From an uncultured Peptococcaceae bacterium (GTDB lineage: Bacteria; Bacillota; Limnochordia; Darwinibacteriales; Darwinibacteriaceae): 33,333 bases of DNA. The notes below the pieces were generated by a model. The model ran no database searches. It was not told the DNA's origin and saw only the letters and a program-made list of their open reading frames with translations. The stretch covers positions 1-33,333 of the forward strand of contig CALKAR010000160.1 of assembly GCA_937988745.1 (NCBI GenBank), read 5' to 3'. Positions 13,965 through 23,010 of the stretch are shown here, piece after piece. Both the position numbers and the translations under genes were made by a program. Each line of letters starts with the position of its first letter. Position 1 is the stretch's first letter.

Positions 13965-15188
13965 GTGAAACGGACAAGAACGACTGCACTTCTGACCATC
14001 CTGATTTTCGTATTTATCACAGGTCAGGTGTGGGCGCATAATCCCGCTGCGGTTCGGATATCTGATGGTTTGTCACTGGGACTGTTTGTGAATGCCAGCG
14101 GCGAGCTTAACTCCTTTGGCTACCGTTTGCTGGGCTTTTTAAACAAACATTGGTCTGATGATGAGCGGTTAGCCGTCGCCGACTCAATCGGAACAGACGG
14201 ACTGCACCTCAAAATTCAAGCAGATCCCTATGTATTTGTGCAGTACAACAACTTCCGGGTTCAGGGAGGAGGAAAAGCGGAGGGTTGGGCCATGGTGCCT
14301 AAGGAACTGGCTGAATTAGCATTCCGCGGCATTACAATTGAACAGATTGAGAGCGGTGAGCTCAAGTATGATTTCAGTGATATACAAGGACAGGGCGGAG
14401 CCTATGCCTATGGTGGCTTGACCGCTGTATTTTCCGTCGCCGACTATCTGGGACTCGATGTGGAAGACATCAAAATAGGTGTTTCCGGACGCTACCTCCA
14501 CGGACTGGCCTATGGCGAAACAGATTTTCACGGCACGCTCGAGTATTTTGAGGAAGACAATCAGGCTCGGGTAGTGAGCAGCGATTTAGATCTTACCGCC
14601 TACTACGCCCGGCAGGGTAGAGGCTGGGCCGTCGATGCCGGAGTGTATGCTCAGGTTACGCCGCGGCTAGCAGTAGATGTGAGCGTAGCGAATATCGGCC
14701 AAGTAATCTGGACCGATGTTTCAGGCAAGCGTTACGCTCGCCCAGGCGAATGGGAACTGATCCGCTTTGGATTTGATCCAGATAACTTTGAGTTTGATTT
14801 CGAATTTGCCGATGGCGAGGAGCTGCAGGAAGAGGACTTGAGCGATCTGGATGATATCACTTGGAAGCTGCCGCTCAGAATCCAGCTCGGAGCACAGTAT
14901 GAGTTTGATGAGCAGGTTACTCTGCGGGGCAGTGTCCGCCAAATCCGCTTCGGCGATGGCCTGACCGATTTCGGTGTGGGCGGCCAGGTGGAGTATCGTC
15001 CCGTTAGGTTCGTACCTCTAACCTTAGGAGCTGATTACTCTACCAGCCAGAGCTTCACTATGGATGGAGGAGTGGGGCTGCGGTTTGACAGCTTCACAAT
15101 GCAGTTCATCGCTAAGAATCTCCAATCCCTCTTCCTTACGAGCGGTAGAGGCCTTGGATTTTCCTTTACTGTCGGCCTAGAATTCTAG
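13965..15188 (+). CDS. Exported beta-barrel-like protein (probable outer membrane), function unknown
   Basis: This 407-residue protein has a clear Sec signal (MKRTRTT, hydrophobic core, VWA cut before HN near residue 25). Its C-terminal half is made of alternating amphipathic strands with many Gly and aromatic residues, ending GLGFSFTVGLEF. A terminal Phe with this alternation is the classic signal of outer-membrane barrels. An acidic stretch near residues 270-305 is probably a loop. The pattern resembles PorV/TraF/DUF5723-like barrel proteins, but I cannot assign one. GTG 13965 is chosen because GGGGTGGAG lies before it and it starts the signal peptide. An in-frame GTG at 13947 overlaps the previous stop. 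It forms a pair with the repeat lipoprotein and is closed by a strong terminator. Confidence 0.82.
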   Translation: MKRTRTTALLTILIFVFITGQVWAHNPAAVRISDGLSLGLFVNASGELNSFGYRLLGFLNKHWSDDERLAVADSIGTDGLHLKIQADPYVFVQYNNFRVQGGGKAEGWAMVPKELAELAFRGITIEQIESGELKYDFSDIQGQGGAYAYGGLTAVFSVADYLGLDVEDIKIGVSGRYLHGLAYGETDFHGTLEYFEEDNQARVVSSDLDLTAYYARQGRGWAVDAGVYAQVTPRLAVDVSVANIGQVIWTDVSGKRYARPGEWELIRFGFDPDNFEFDFEFADGEELQEEDLSDLDDITWKLPLRIQLGAQYEFDEQVTLRGSVRQIRFGDGLTDFGVGGQVEYRPVRFVPLTLGADYSTSQSFTMDGGVGLRFDSFTMQFIAKNLQSLFLTSGRGLGFSFTVGLEF

Positions 15189-15199
15189 CAGTCACATAG

Positions 15200-15234
15200 G
15201 CGCTTCCAGCAGACTTTGCTGGAAGCGCTTTTTT
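15200..15234 (+). terminator. Rho-independent terminator after the barrel-like gene
   Basis: GCGCTTCCAGCA (15200-15211) and TGCTGGAAGCGC (15217-15228) form a perfect 12-base-pair stem with a five-base loop, followed by TTTTTT. Confidence 0.95.
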
Positions 15235-15306
15235 GTTGGGCAGGAAACATTGGTTGTTTATGGAATATTGCATAAGGAAAGCAGGAGTGAAATGGAGGGA
15301 AAGTTT

Positions 15307-16353
15307 ATGGAAGTAAAGCGCAGTCCTTTCGGAACAGTTGATGGCAACCAAGTGGAGTTATTTACCTTAACAAATGCTCAAGGCATGGAAGTGGGTATCA
15401 CTAATTTCGGCGCCAGCCTTGTCTCGTGGAAAACACCTGATAAAGAAGGTGTTCTGACAGATATCGTGCTCGGTTATGATGACGTTTCGGGCTATCAAAC
15501 CTATGGAGGCTACTTAGGTGCTTTGGTAGGGCGCTATGCTAACCGCATCGGCGGCGCTTATTTCGAGCTGAACGGTAAGGGTTACCACTTAGCTAAGAAT
15601 GATGGGGAAAACCATCTCCACGGCGGGAATACCGGCTTTTCCCATCGAGTTTGGGAAGCTGAGATTACAGGCCCAGCCTCTGTGGCCTTTTTGCTCGTCA
15701 GCCCTGATGGAGAAGAAAACTATCCTGGAAAGCTAAATGTCCGGGTGGAATATTCCCTGAACGATGATGGTGAGCTCCGCATTGATTACACAGCGGCCTC
15801 GGACAAGGATACAATTGTCAACTTGACCAACCACGCATATTTCAACCTCAAGGGCCATGATCAGGGAACCATTTTAGATCATGTGGTAACCATCAATGCG
15901 GATCATTACATACCTATCGATGCAGGTGCAATTCCCCTGGGGGATCCAGCACCAGTTGAGGGAACTCCTTTTGATTTCCGCAAGCCCAAGTCTGTAGGCC
16001 AGGATATCGATGCGGATCATCCGCAGATCAAGAATGGCAGCGGATACGACCACAATTATGTGTTGAACCGCACAGGTTCTGGTTTAGTTAAGGCCGCTGA
16101 GGTATTCCATCCTGAAACGGGCCGAGTTCTCGAAGTTCTTACCACCAAGCCAGGCATGCAGTTCTACAGCGGGAACCATTTAACTGGCGGCAATAAGGGT
16201 AAGGGCGGATACATCTATCCTCGCAGAGGAGGGCTCTGTTTAGAAACACAATTTTACCCAGATTCAATCAATCGGCCGAGCTATCCTTCCCCCATTCTGC
16301 GCGCTGGAGAAGAGTATCGCCATACCACCGTTTTTAAAGCTTCTGTCAGATAA
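15307..16353 (+). CDS. galM: Aldose 1-epimerase (mutarotase)
   Basis: This 348-residue cytosolic enzyme interconverts alpha and beta anomers of glucose, galactose and similar sugars. Signatures: GRYANRIGG near residue 77, catalytic-site His in NHLHGG (H105), the acid H176 in LTNHAYFNL, and the base E313 in CLETQ. The C-terminal YPDSINRPSYPSPIL is typical. The start is ATG 15307 with GGAGGG seven bases upstream; in-frame codons before it have no site. It lies 21 bases before the cellobiose phosphorylase gene, so the two are one operon. In that setting it would equilibrate the free glucose anomers made by phosphorolysis. Confidence 0.94.
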   Translation: MEVKRSPFGTVDGNQVELFTLTNAQGMEVGITNFGASLVSWKTPDKEGVLTDIVLGYDDVSGYQTYGGYLGALVGRYANRIGGAYFELNGKGYHLAKNDGENHLHGGNTGFSHRVWEAEITGPASVAFLLVSPDGEENYPGKLNVRVEYSLNDDGELRIDYTAASDKDTIVNLTNHAYFNLKGHDQGTILDHVVTINADHYIPIDAGAIPLGDPAPVEGTPFDFRKPKSVGQDIDADHPQIKNGSGYDHNYVLNRTGSGLVKAAEVFHPETGRVLEVLTTKPGMQFYSGNHLTGGNKGKGGYIYPRRGGLCLETQFYPDSINRPSYPSPILRAGEEYRHTTVFKASVR

Positions 16354-16374
16354 CAGCGAAGGGAGGCTGTGCTT

Positions 16375-18810
16375 GTGAAGTTTGGGTACTTTGAAGACCA
16401 GAATAGAGAATATGTGATTACCACACCCCGGACGCCTTATCCGTGGATCAACTACCTTGGGTGTGAAAATTTCTTTGGCCTGATCTCTAATACTGCTGGC
16501 GGATACTGCTTCTACCAGGATGCGCGGCTTAGACGTGTTACACGGTACCGCTATAACAATGTACCCCTAGACGATGGCGGCCGCTACTTCTACATCAATG
16601 ATGGCGGCGACTGCTGGACTCCCAGCTACAAGCCGATGAAGAAAGAGCTGGAGCATTACGAGTGCCGTCACGGTTTGGGCTACAGCACTATTACAGGCAA
16701 GCGTGGCGGCCTGGAGGTAGAACAGTTATTCTTTGTTCCCCTGGGTTTTACTGGAGAAGTCATGCGGCTGCGCCTCAAAAATGAGAGCGCAGACGTCAAG
16801 AGCATTAAACTCTTCTCCTTTGTCGAGTTCTGCCTCTGGGACGCCTATGATGATATGACTAACTTTCAGCGCAACTTCAGCACTGGCGAAGTCGAGGTAG
16901 AAGGAACCGCAATTTACCACAAGACCGAATACCGGGAACGGCGCAATCACTTCGCTTTCTTCTCAGTGAACCATCCGATCAGCGGATTCGATACAGACCG
17001 AGAGACCTTCTTGGGGCTTTACAATGGTTTCCATGAACCTGAGGCAGTGCTGGAAGGGCGCTGCAGGAACTCGATGGCAAGCGGTTGGGCGCCAATCGGT
17101 GCTCACTGTATTGAGCTCGAACTGGCTCCTGGTGAAGAAAAGAGCTTGATCTTTATCTTGGGTTATGTAGAAAATCCCAAGGATGACAAATGGGAAAGCC
17201 CCGGCGTGATCAATAAGAAGCGCGCTAAGGCGATGCAGAGTCAATTTGCCCAAGATGAACAGGTAGACAAAGCGCTCGCTGCCCTAAGAGCCTATTGGGA
17301 TGAACTGCTGGGTAAATACCAGGTCAAAACTGGTGATCCGCGCTTGGACCGCATGGTCAACATTTGGAATCCTTATCAGTGCATGGTCACCTTCAACATG
17401 TCCCGCAGTGCTTCTTACTTCGAATCAGGCATTGGGCGAGGAATGGGCTTTCGTGATTCCAACCAAGACCTCCTCGGTTTTGTCCATCAAGTACCTGAAC
17501 GGGCACGGCAGCGTATTTTGGACATTGCGGCGACTCAGTTCCCCGATGGTAGTGCCTACCATCAATATCAGCCACTAACCAAGCGGGGGAACCATGCTAT
17601 TGGTTCCGGCTTTAACGATGACCCGCTTTGGCTCATCGTAGGTACAGCCGCTTATGTCAAGGAGACTGGCGATTTCGATATCCTCGACGAAATGGTGCCT
17701 TTCGACAATGATCCAAACAATCAGGCGACGCTCTTGGAGCACCTGCGTAGATCATACTACCATGTGATCAATAACCTCGGCCCACACGGCCTGCCGCTCA
17801 TCGGGCGCGCTGACTGGAACGACTGCCTCAACCTGAACTGCTTCTCTGAAGAACCGGGTGAATCGTTCCAGACAACGGGGCCCAGCGAAGGGCCAGTTGC
17901 CGAATCAATTTTTATCGCCGGCCTTTTCGTGTACGCTGCACCAGATTTCATTGCCATGCTTGAACACAAAGGCTTCCATGATGAGGCGGAAGAAGCACGC
18001 AGGCATATGGAAACGATGATTGAAACAGTGCTCGAGCACGGCTGGGATGGCGAATGGTTCCTCAGAGCCTACGATGCTTTCGGCGAAAAGGTGGGCAGCA
18101 AAGAATGCGAAGAGGGCCAGATCTTCATCGAGCCCCAAGGCTTCTGCGTTATGGCTGGAATCGGGTTGGAAACTGGCCATGCCCAAAAAGCCCTTGATTC
18201 AGTGGCGGAAAAATTGGAAACAAAGTACGGCATCATTCTCCAGACACCTGCCTATTCGCGGTATTACCTGAACTTAGGCGAGATTTCATCTTACCCACCA
18301 GGGTATAAGGAAAATGCAGGTATTTTCTGCCACAACAACCCTTGGGTGATGATTGCCGAAACTAAGCTGGGGCGGGGCGGCCGTGCATTTGAGCTTTACA
18401 GGAAGATCGCACCGGCATACGTAGAAGAAAGATCAGAAATCCACCGCTTAGAGCCTTACGTCTATGCCCAGATGATCGCAGGGCGGGACGCTGTCAACCA
18501 CGGAGAAGCGAAGAACTCGTGGCTGACCGGTACAGCGGCCTGGAACTATGTGGCCATTACCCAGGCGATTCTCGGCATCCAGCCAGATTTCTACGGGCTG
18601 CGCATCGATCCATGCATTCCCGCCGAGTGGGATGGATTTAAAGTACGCCGCACCTTCCGCGGCACAAAATATGAAATCGAAGTGAAAAATCCCAAACACG
18701 TCTCGAAGGGTATCGCTCAGATCACCGTCGACGGCAGGCTCATCAAAGGAAACGTGCTGCCGCTTTTCGATGATGATGACGTTCATCAGGTAGAGGTTAT
18801 TTTGGGATAA
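16375..18810 (+). CDS. cbp: Cellobiose phosphorylase, glycoside hydrolase family 94
   Basis: This 811-residue enzyme cleaves cellobiose with phosphate into alpha-glucose-1-phosphate and glucose, saving one ATP per disaccharide. Length and sequence agree closely along the whole length with clostridial cellobiose phosphorylase. Examples are the N-terminal REYVITTPRTPYPWINYLG, the middle SASYFESGIGRGMGFRDSN, the general-acid region GRADWNDCLN (D483), and EGQIFIEPQGFCVM. There is no signal peptide, so it acts inside the cell on imported sugar. The GTG at 16375 follows GGGAGG by eight bases. Cellodextrin or diacetylchitobiose phosphorylases are relatives, but the close match favours cellobiose. 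It sits behind galM and 264 bases before a full ABC importer. Confidence 0.95.
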   Translation: MKFGYFEDQNREYVITTPRTPYPWINYLGCENFFGLISNTAGGYCFYQDARLRRVTRYRYNNVPLDDGGRYFYINDGGDCWTPSYKPMKKELEHYECRHGLGYSTITGKRGGLEVEQLFFVPLGFTGEVMRLRLKNESADVKSIKLFSFVEFCLWDAYDDMTNFQRNFSTGEVEVEGTAIYHKTEYRERRNHFAFFSVNHPISGFDTDRETFLGLYNGFHEPEAVLEGRCRNSMASGWAPIGAHCIELELAPGEEKSLIFILGYVENPKDDKWESPGVINKKRAKAMQSQFAQDEQVDKALAALRAYWDELLGKYQVKTGDPRLDRMVNIWNPYQCMVTFNMSRSASYFESGIGRGMGFRDSNQDLLGFVHQVPERARQRILDIAATQFPDGSAYHQYQPLTKRGNHAIGSGFNDDPLWLIVGTAAYVKETGDFDILDEMVPFDNDPNNQATLLEHLRRSYYHVINNLGPHGLPLIGRADWNDCLNLNCFSEEPGESFQTTGPSEGPVAESIFIAGLFVYAAPDFIAMLEHKGFHDEAEEARRHMETMIETVLEHGWDGEWFLRAYDAFGEKVGSKECEEGQIFIEPQGFCVMAGIGLETGHAQKALDSVAEKLETKYGIILQTPAYSRYYLNLGEISSYPPGYKENAGIFCHNNPWVMIAETKLGRGGRAFELYRKIAPAYVEERSEIHRLEPYVYAQMIAGRDAVNHGEAKNSWLTGTAAWNYVAITQAILGIQPDFYGLRIDPCIPAEWDGFKVRRTFRGTKYEIEVKNPKHVSKGIAQITVDGRLIKGNVLPLFDDDDVHQVEVILG

Positions 18811-18826
18811 GATCAGTGTTAGATTC

Positions 18827-18874
18827 GAAGCCTTGTTCGGGTGTGCAGTTCAGCCCGGCAGGGCTTCTTTCTTT
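18827..18874 (+). terminator. Rho-independent terminator after cellobiose phosphorylase
   Basis: GAAGCC and the following TTGT...CGGG (18827-18841) pair with CCCGGCAGGGCTTC (18854-18867), with wobbles and one bulge, followed by TTTCTTT. The remaining 200 bases to the next gene are AT-rich and presumably carry the ABC operon promoter. I could not pick a convincing -35/-10 pair. Confidence 0.75.
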
Positions 18875-19074
18875 GTCTGCAAACTCCCAGCTCGAGAAAA
18901 TTTTACGTGAAAAAATTGAAAAACACGGCATTTATCTGCGGGTCTGATTAAGAGATTCGAAAGGTAATGAGGAAATAGGAAAAAATGAGAGGATTTATGG
19001 CTTTAGCATCGTATTTATATCTGTGAGAGCATGCACTTTGGACCTTTTTCGCAGCAGACTAGAGGTGAAAAACG

Positions 19075-20079
19075 ATGTTTGTAAGAGACTATTTGATACC
19101 CCGTTTACTGCAGTACTTTTTAGTTATTTTCCTCGGCATCACCATCGTGTTTTTCATTCCCCGCTTTGCGCCCACTAATCCAGTTGAACGTACAATTGCA
19201 GAGCTCAGGTCCCGAGGGTCGTATCTCGACCCGGCTCACATTCAGCAGATGGTGGATGAGCTGACGGAGATGTACGGTTTGTCGGGATCATGGCTGGAGC
19301 AGTATAAAGACTTCTGGGTAAGGCTGTCTAAGGGGGATTTTGGCCTTTCTTTCTTTCAATTTCCCACGCCAGTTATTGAACTGATTAAAAGGGCTCTTCC
19401 CTGGACAGTGGGGCTGCTCTTGACAACCACGCTCTTATCTTGGATTTTGGGTAACATCATTGGGGGAATGGCAGGTTACGCCCACAATCGGCGCTGGTCT
19501 AAGGTTTTAGATGTGATAGTGATGTTCATCAGGCCGATACCATACTACGTTTTTGCGCTGGGGCTCTTGATTTTGTTTGGCTATGTGTGGCGCAAATTCC
19601 CCATCTCCGGTGGGGCGAGTATCGGGGCCAAGCCTTCGTTTACTTGGGCGTATATCAAAGATGTTTTGCGACATGCCTTTTTGCCTGCGATGTCTATGGC
19701 GGTGTTGGGAGCCGCATCTTGGTTCCAGACATCTAAGCTGATTGTCCAAAACGTCAATGCTGAGGATTATGTGCAGTATGCTCAGCTCGGCGGTGTCAAG
19801 GAAAACAAGATTATCTTCCGGTATGTTATCCGCAATGCGATGCTGCCGCAGGTGACAAATCTTGCTCTATCATTAGGACAGATTTTGAGTGGAGCACTGA
19901 TTACTGAAATAGTTTTCTCCTATCCAGGCATCGGACATCTGCTATTTTCAGCGATTTCCACGGGGGACTACAATCTGATTATGGGAATTATCACTCTCTC
20001 GATTGTAGCGATTACAACCCTGGTACTGCTGGTAGACCTGCTGTATCCGTTGTTTGACCCAAGAATCCGATACAGGTAG
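19075..20079 (+). CDS. ABC transporter permease, DppB/OppB type
   Basis: This 334-residue inner-membrane permease is the first gene of a complete importer operon. It has an N-terminal membrane segment (LLQYFLVIFLGITIVFF), an extracytoplasmic stretch with RFAPTNPVER and GDFGLSFFQFP, then the membrane block. The coupling loop is YVQYAQLGGVKENKIIFRY, and the protein ends in the usual DPRIRYR. GAGGTG lies before the ATG. The residues around the loop differ from the permease at 2172-3143, so the two operons are paralogous, not recent copies. The context (cellobiose phosphorylase upstream) points to oligosaccharide import. Confidence 0.93.
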   Translation: MFVRDYLIPRLLQYFLVIFLGITIVFFIPRFAPTNPVERTIAELRSRGSYLDPAHIQQMVDELTEMYGLSGSWLEQYKDFWVRLSKGDFGLSFFQFPTPVIELIKRALPWTVGLLLTTTLLSWILGNIIGGMAGYAHNRRWSKVLDVIVMFIRPIPYYVFALGLLILFGYVWRKFPISGGASIGAKPSFTWAYIKDVLRHAFLPAMSMAVLGAASWFQTSKLIVQNVNAEDYVQYAQLGGVKENKIIFRYVIRNAMLPQVTNLALSLGQILSGALITEIVFSYPGIGHLLFSAISTGDYNLIMGIITLSIVAITTLVLLVDLLYPLFDPRIRYR

Positions 20080-20095
20080 AAGGAAGGAAATGATC

Positions 20096-20959
20096 ATGGC
20101 AATCTGGAGCACTCTAAGAGAATTATTCAGAGATTATCGGTTCTTCTGCGCTTTCATCGCCCTGCTTTTCTTGTTGGTGCTGGCTGTGATGTCATTTTTC
20201 TCACCTTATGATCCGACCCTTTGGTATTACGCACCGCGGGATCTGAAGCCATCAAGCCAGTACATCCTCGGAACGGACTCACGAGGTCAGGATATATTCT
20301 GGCAGGCAACCTTTGCTATCCGCAACTCGCTTGTTATTTCAGTTGTGGCCGGCGTAATTTCCCGGATAATCGCCTTGGTGGTTGGTTTAGTAGCTGGCTA
20401 CCGTGGTGGAAGGACAGATCGATTCTTGATGTTTATCAGTGACGGCTTTCTGGTAATTCCTTTATTCCTCATCATAGTAATGCTGGCCATGCTGATACGC
20501 GACAAGATGAACAACTTTACAACAGGCCTGCTGCTGGCTGTGTTCGGCTGGGCATGGGATGCTCGAGTCATTCGGTCGCAGGTACTGAGTTTAAGAGAAC
20601 GAGAGTTTACAAAGACAGCAATTCTCTCTGGCACTAGGACAATGGAACTCGTCTTCAAAGAATATATGCCCTACATTACTCCCCTTGCATTCTCCACACT
20701 GATCAACAACATGTCCTGGGCCATCGGCATGGAAATGACTCTTTCAATCGTCGGACTTACCAATATGGATATCCCTACACTAGGCACTAATCTTAAATGG
20801 GCCCTCAATTATCAGGCCATCTTGATGAAAAAATGGAACTGGCTGATGACACCAGTGGTTCTTTCGGTTGTACTGTTTATTGCCCTGTACTGGCTGTCGG
20901 TCAGCATCAGTGAATATCTCGATCCGCGGACACGGGTTCAGAGAGTAGGTGCAAGATAA
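20096..20959 (+). CDS. ABC transporter permease, DppC/OppC type
   Basis: This 287-residue second channel subunit has a first membrane segment near residues 18-38, then GTDSRGQDIFWQATFAIRNS, the typical start of the membrane block. The coupling loop reads REREFTKTAILSGTRTMELVF. Unlike the paralogue at 3159-4253 it lacks the long extracytoplasmic insert. I place the start at ATG 20096, eight bases after AAGGAAGG, rather than at ATG 20090 or at an upstream codon inside the previous gene. Its stop TAA shares the A with the ATG of the first ATPase gene, so translation is coupled. Confidence 0.92.
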   Translation: MAIWSTLRELFRDYRFFCAFIALLFLLVLAVMSFFSPYDPTLWYYAPRDLKPSSQYILGTDSRGQDIFWQATFAIRNSLVISVVAGVISRIIALVVGLVAGYRGGRTDRFLMFISDGFLVIPLFLIIVMLAMLIRDKMNNFTTGLLLAVFGWAWDARVIRSQVLSLREREFTKTAILSGTRTMELVFKEYMPYITPLAFSTLINNMSWAIGMEMTLSIVGLTNMDIPTLGTNLKWALNYQAILMKKWNWLMTPVVLSVVLFIALYWLSVSISEYLDPRTRVQRVGAR

Positions 20960-21975
20960 TGAAGCAGAACGACGTGGTACTTCGTACAGAAAACTTGAGA
21001 GCGCATTATATTCTTGACGTACCCGGCGGAAAGAAGGTTGTGCGAGCTGTCGATGGGGTTGATCTCCAAATCCGCCGGAATGAAATTTACGGAATTGCAG
21101 GCGAAAGTGGCTGTGGGAAGACAACATTGATGAAAACGCTCTACGCTGCAATTGCCCGTCCGCTGCGGCTCGTGGAAGGAACTGTGTATTATACCAAGGA
21201 TGGTCAGGAGTTTGACGTTTACGCCCTTGACAAACGGGAACTGCGCAAGCTGCGCTGGCAGTTCATGGCGTATGTTCCGCAGGGTGCGATGAGCATCTTT
21301 AATCCGGTTAAGAAGATTAAGGAGACTTACAAGGACTTCTTAAGCAGTCATCTCAGCGGCAGGACAGCAGATGAAATTTTCGAGACTGCCAAAGAGCATA
21401 TCGATCAGTTAGGCCTGCCTGTTAGCATTCTTGAAGCATATCCGCATCAGCTTTCTGGAGGTATGCGGCAGAGAGTAGCCATAGCTCTGGCGGCCTTGGG
21501 GCGGCCGAGTGTAATCTTTGCCGATGAACCGACCACTGCCCTTGACGTGGTAGTGCAGCGGGGTGTAGTTCAGCTCTTGAAAGATATTCAAGAAGGGCTG
21601 CATAACACCATCATCATGGTGACCCACGATATGGGTATCCATGCCAATGTAACCGACCGTTTAGGGATTATGTATGCAGGGCGGATTATTGAGGAAGCGG
21701 ACACGGTGGAAATTTTCAAAAACCCACTCCATCCCTACACGCAGTTCTTAATCAATTCACTGCCCCAGTTTGGTGATACGAGCGAAAGGGTCAGCGCACC
21801 AGGGCAGCCGCCCTCCTTAGCAGATGTTCCTCCCGGCTGTGCGTTTCATCCGCGCTGTCCTATGGCGATGCCGATCTGCAGAGAGAAGCGGCCTGAGATC
21901 GTCACTAAAGGCGAGCACCGTGTAGCCTGTTGGCTGGCGGCAGAAGGAGGAGAAGCAGATGCGGCCCATTCTTGA
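20959..21975 (+). CDS. ABC transporter ATPase, DppD/OppD type
   Basis: This 338-residue ATPase energises the importer from the cytosolic side. Visible motifs: Walker A GESGCGKTT at 48-56, Q-loop near VPQGAMSIFNP, signature LSGGMRQR from 165, Walker B VIFADEPTTALD at 185-196, and switch H223 in VTHD. The C-terminal oligopeptide/dipeptide extension contains the Cys cluster GCAFHPRCPMAMPICR from about 293, typical of this subfamily. It overlaps the second ATPase gene by 17 bases. All catalytic elements are intact. It may also serve the ATPase-less transporter encoded at 339-4253. Confidence 0.95.
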   Translation: MKQNDVVLRTENLRAHYILDVPGGKKVVRAVDGVDLQIRRNEIYGIAGESGCGKTTLMKTLYAAIARPLRLVEGTVYYTKDGQEFDVYALDKRELRKLRWQFMAYVPQGAMSIFNPVKKIKETYKDFLSSHLSGRTADEIFETAKEHIDQLGLPVSILEAYPHQLSGGMRQRVAIALAALGRPSVIFADEPTTALDVVVQRGVVQLLKDIQEGLHNTIIMVTHDMGIHANVTDRLGIMYAGRIIEEADTVEIFKNPLHPYTQFLINSLPQFGDTSERVSAPGQPPSLADVPPGCAFHPRCPMAMPICREKRPEIVTKGEHRVACWLAAEGGEADAAHS

Positions 21976-22936
21976 AACTAAGAATCTCACCAAGGTCTTT
22001 TTCCGCGGCAGCCTCTTAGCAAGGGACAGGATTGTGGCGGTGGACAACGTTTCTTTTAAGATGTATAGAGGAGAAGTGTTCACCTTAGCAGGCGAAAGCG
22101 GCTGTGGTAAGAGCACTACCGCCCGCATGATACTCGGCTTTGAACAGCCTACTTCAGGTGAAATCATCTACGAGAACAAAGACGAACAGTGGAATCCACG
22201 GGTATGGTACACGCAGCGTATTCAGGCAGTATTCCAAAACCCGTTTGAGACCTTTAATCCACTGCGCCAGGTGGAAGGCTATCTCTTCGAAACCGTGCGC
22301 AACTACAAACTGGCATCCAGCAGGTCAGAAGCGGTAAAGCTTGTCGATGAGAAGCTCAAAGCAGTGGGTCTGAGCTACGCTGAAGTGGGAGGGCGCTACC
22401 CCAGCGAATTTTCCGGTGGGCAGCTCCAGAGAATTTCTATTGCCCGCTCGCTCTTGGTAGATCCATCGGTTCTGATTGCTGACGAACCAGTTTCGATGGT
22501 GGATGCTTCCTTGAGAATGTCCATCGTTAACTTATTTAAGCGGCTGCGCGATGAATTAAATATGGGTATTCTTTATATCACGCATGACCTGGCAACCGCG
22601 TACTACTTGGGCGGGCGGATAGCCATCATGTTTAGAGGAAACATCATGGAGATGGGGCCAGTGCAGGAGGTTCTGATGAATCCTCGTCATCCATATACCC
22701 ATCTTCTGCGGGAATGTATTCCCGAAGCTGATCCAGATAGGAAGTGGCAGGGCAGAATTTCCATCGCCGAAACAGAACAGGAAGAGTACCTGCGGCAGGG
22801 CTGCAAATTTGCTGGCAGATGTCCGCATGTGATGGATATCTGCAAGATCCAGGTTCCTGATAATTACATGGTCGATGGAATTCAAGTCAAGTGCCACCTA
22901 TATTCAGATACGAAGAGTGCAGAGGAGGTGAGTTAA
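21959..22936 (+). CDS. ABC transporter ATPase, DppF/OppF type
   Basis: This 325-residue partner ATPase has Walker A GESGCGKST at 45-53, signature FSGGQLQR from 151, Walker B VLIADEPVSMVD at 171-182, and switch H209 in ITHD. The C-terminal extension has GCKFAGRCPHVMDICK. The motif SMVD replaces the common SALD after Walker B, as in many sugar-type members of the group. GGAGGAGA precedes the ATG inside the end of the previous gene. It pairs with the DppD-type ATPase to form the heterodimer. Confidence 0.95.
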   Translation: MRPILETKNLTKVFFRGSLLARDRIVAVDNVSFKMYRGEVFTLAGESGCGKSTTARMILGFEQPTSGEIIYENKDEQWNPRVWYTQRIQAVFQNPFETFNPLRQVEGYLFETVRNYKLASSRSEAVKLVDEKLKAVGLSYAEVGGRYPSEFSGGQLQRISIARSLLVDPSVLIADEPVSMVDASLRMSIVNLFKRLRDELNMGILYITHDLATAYYLGGRIAIMFRGNIMEMGPVQEVLMNPRHPYTHLLRECIPEADPDRKWQGRISIAETEQEEYLRQGCKFAGRCPHVMDICKIQVPDNYMVDGIQVKCHLYSDTKSAEEVS

Positions 22937-23010
22937 CCCGGTTCAAAGGCATTTGTGAAGAGTTCATTCTGCAATCTAAGAACAAAAAAATGAGGAGGTA
23001 AGGTAACGGA

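Noticed and set aside
22937..23010. Separate promoter for the binding-protein gene of the second importer
   Set aside because: TTGTGA with a 17-base spacer leads to CTAAGA, which is a poor -10. No convincing promoter was found, so read-through from the ATPase genes is assumed.
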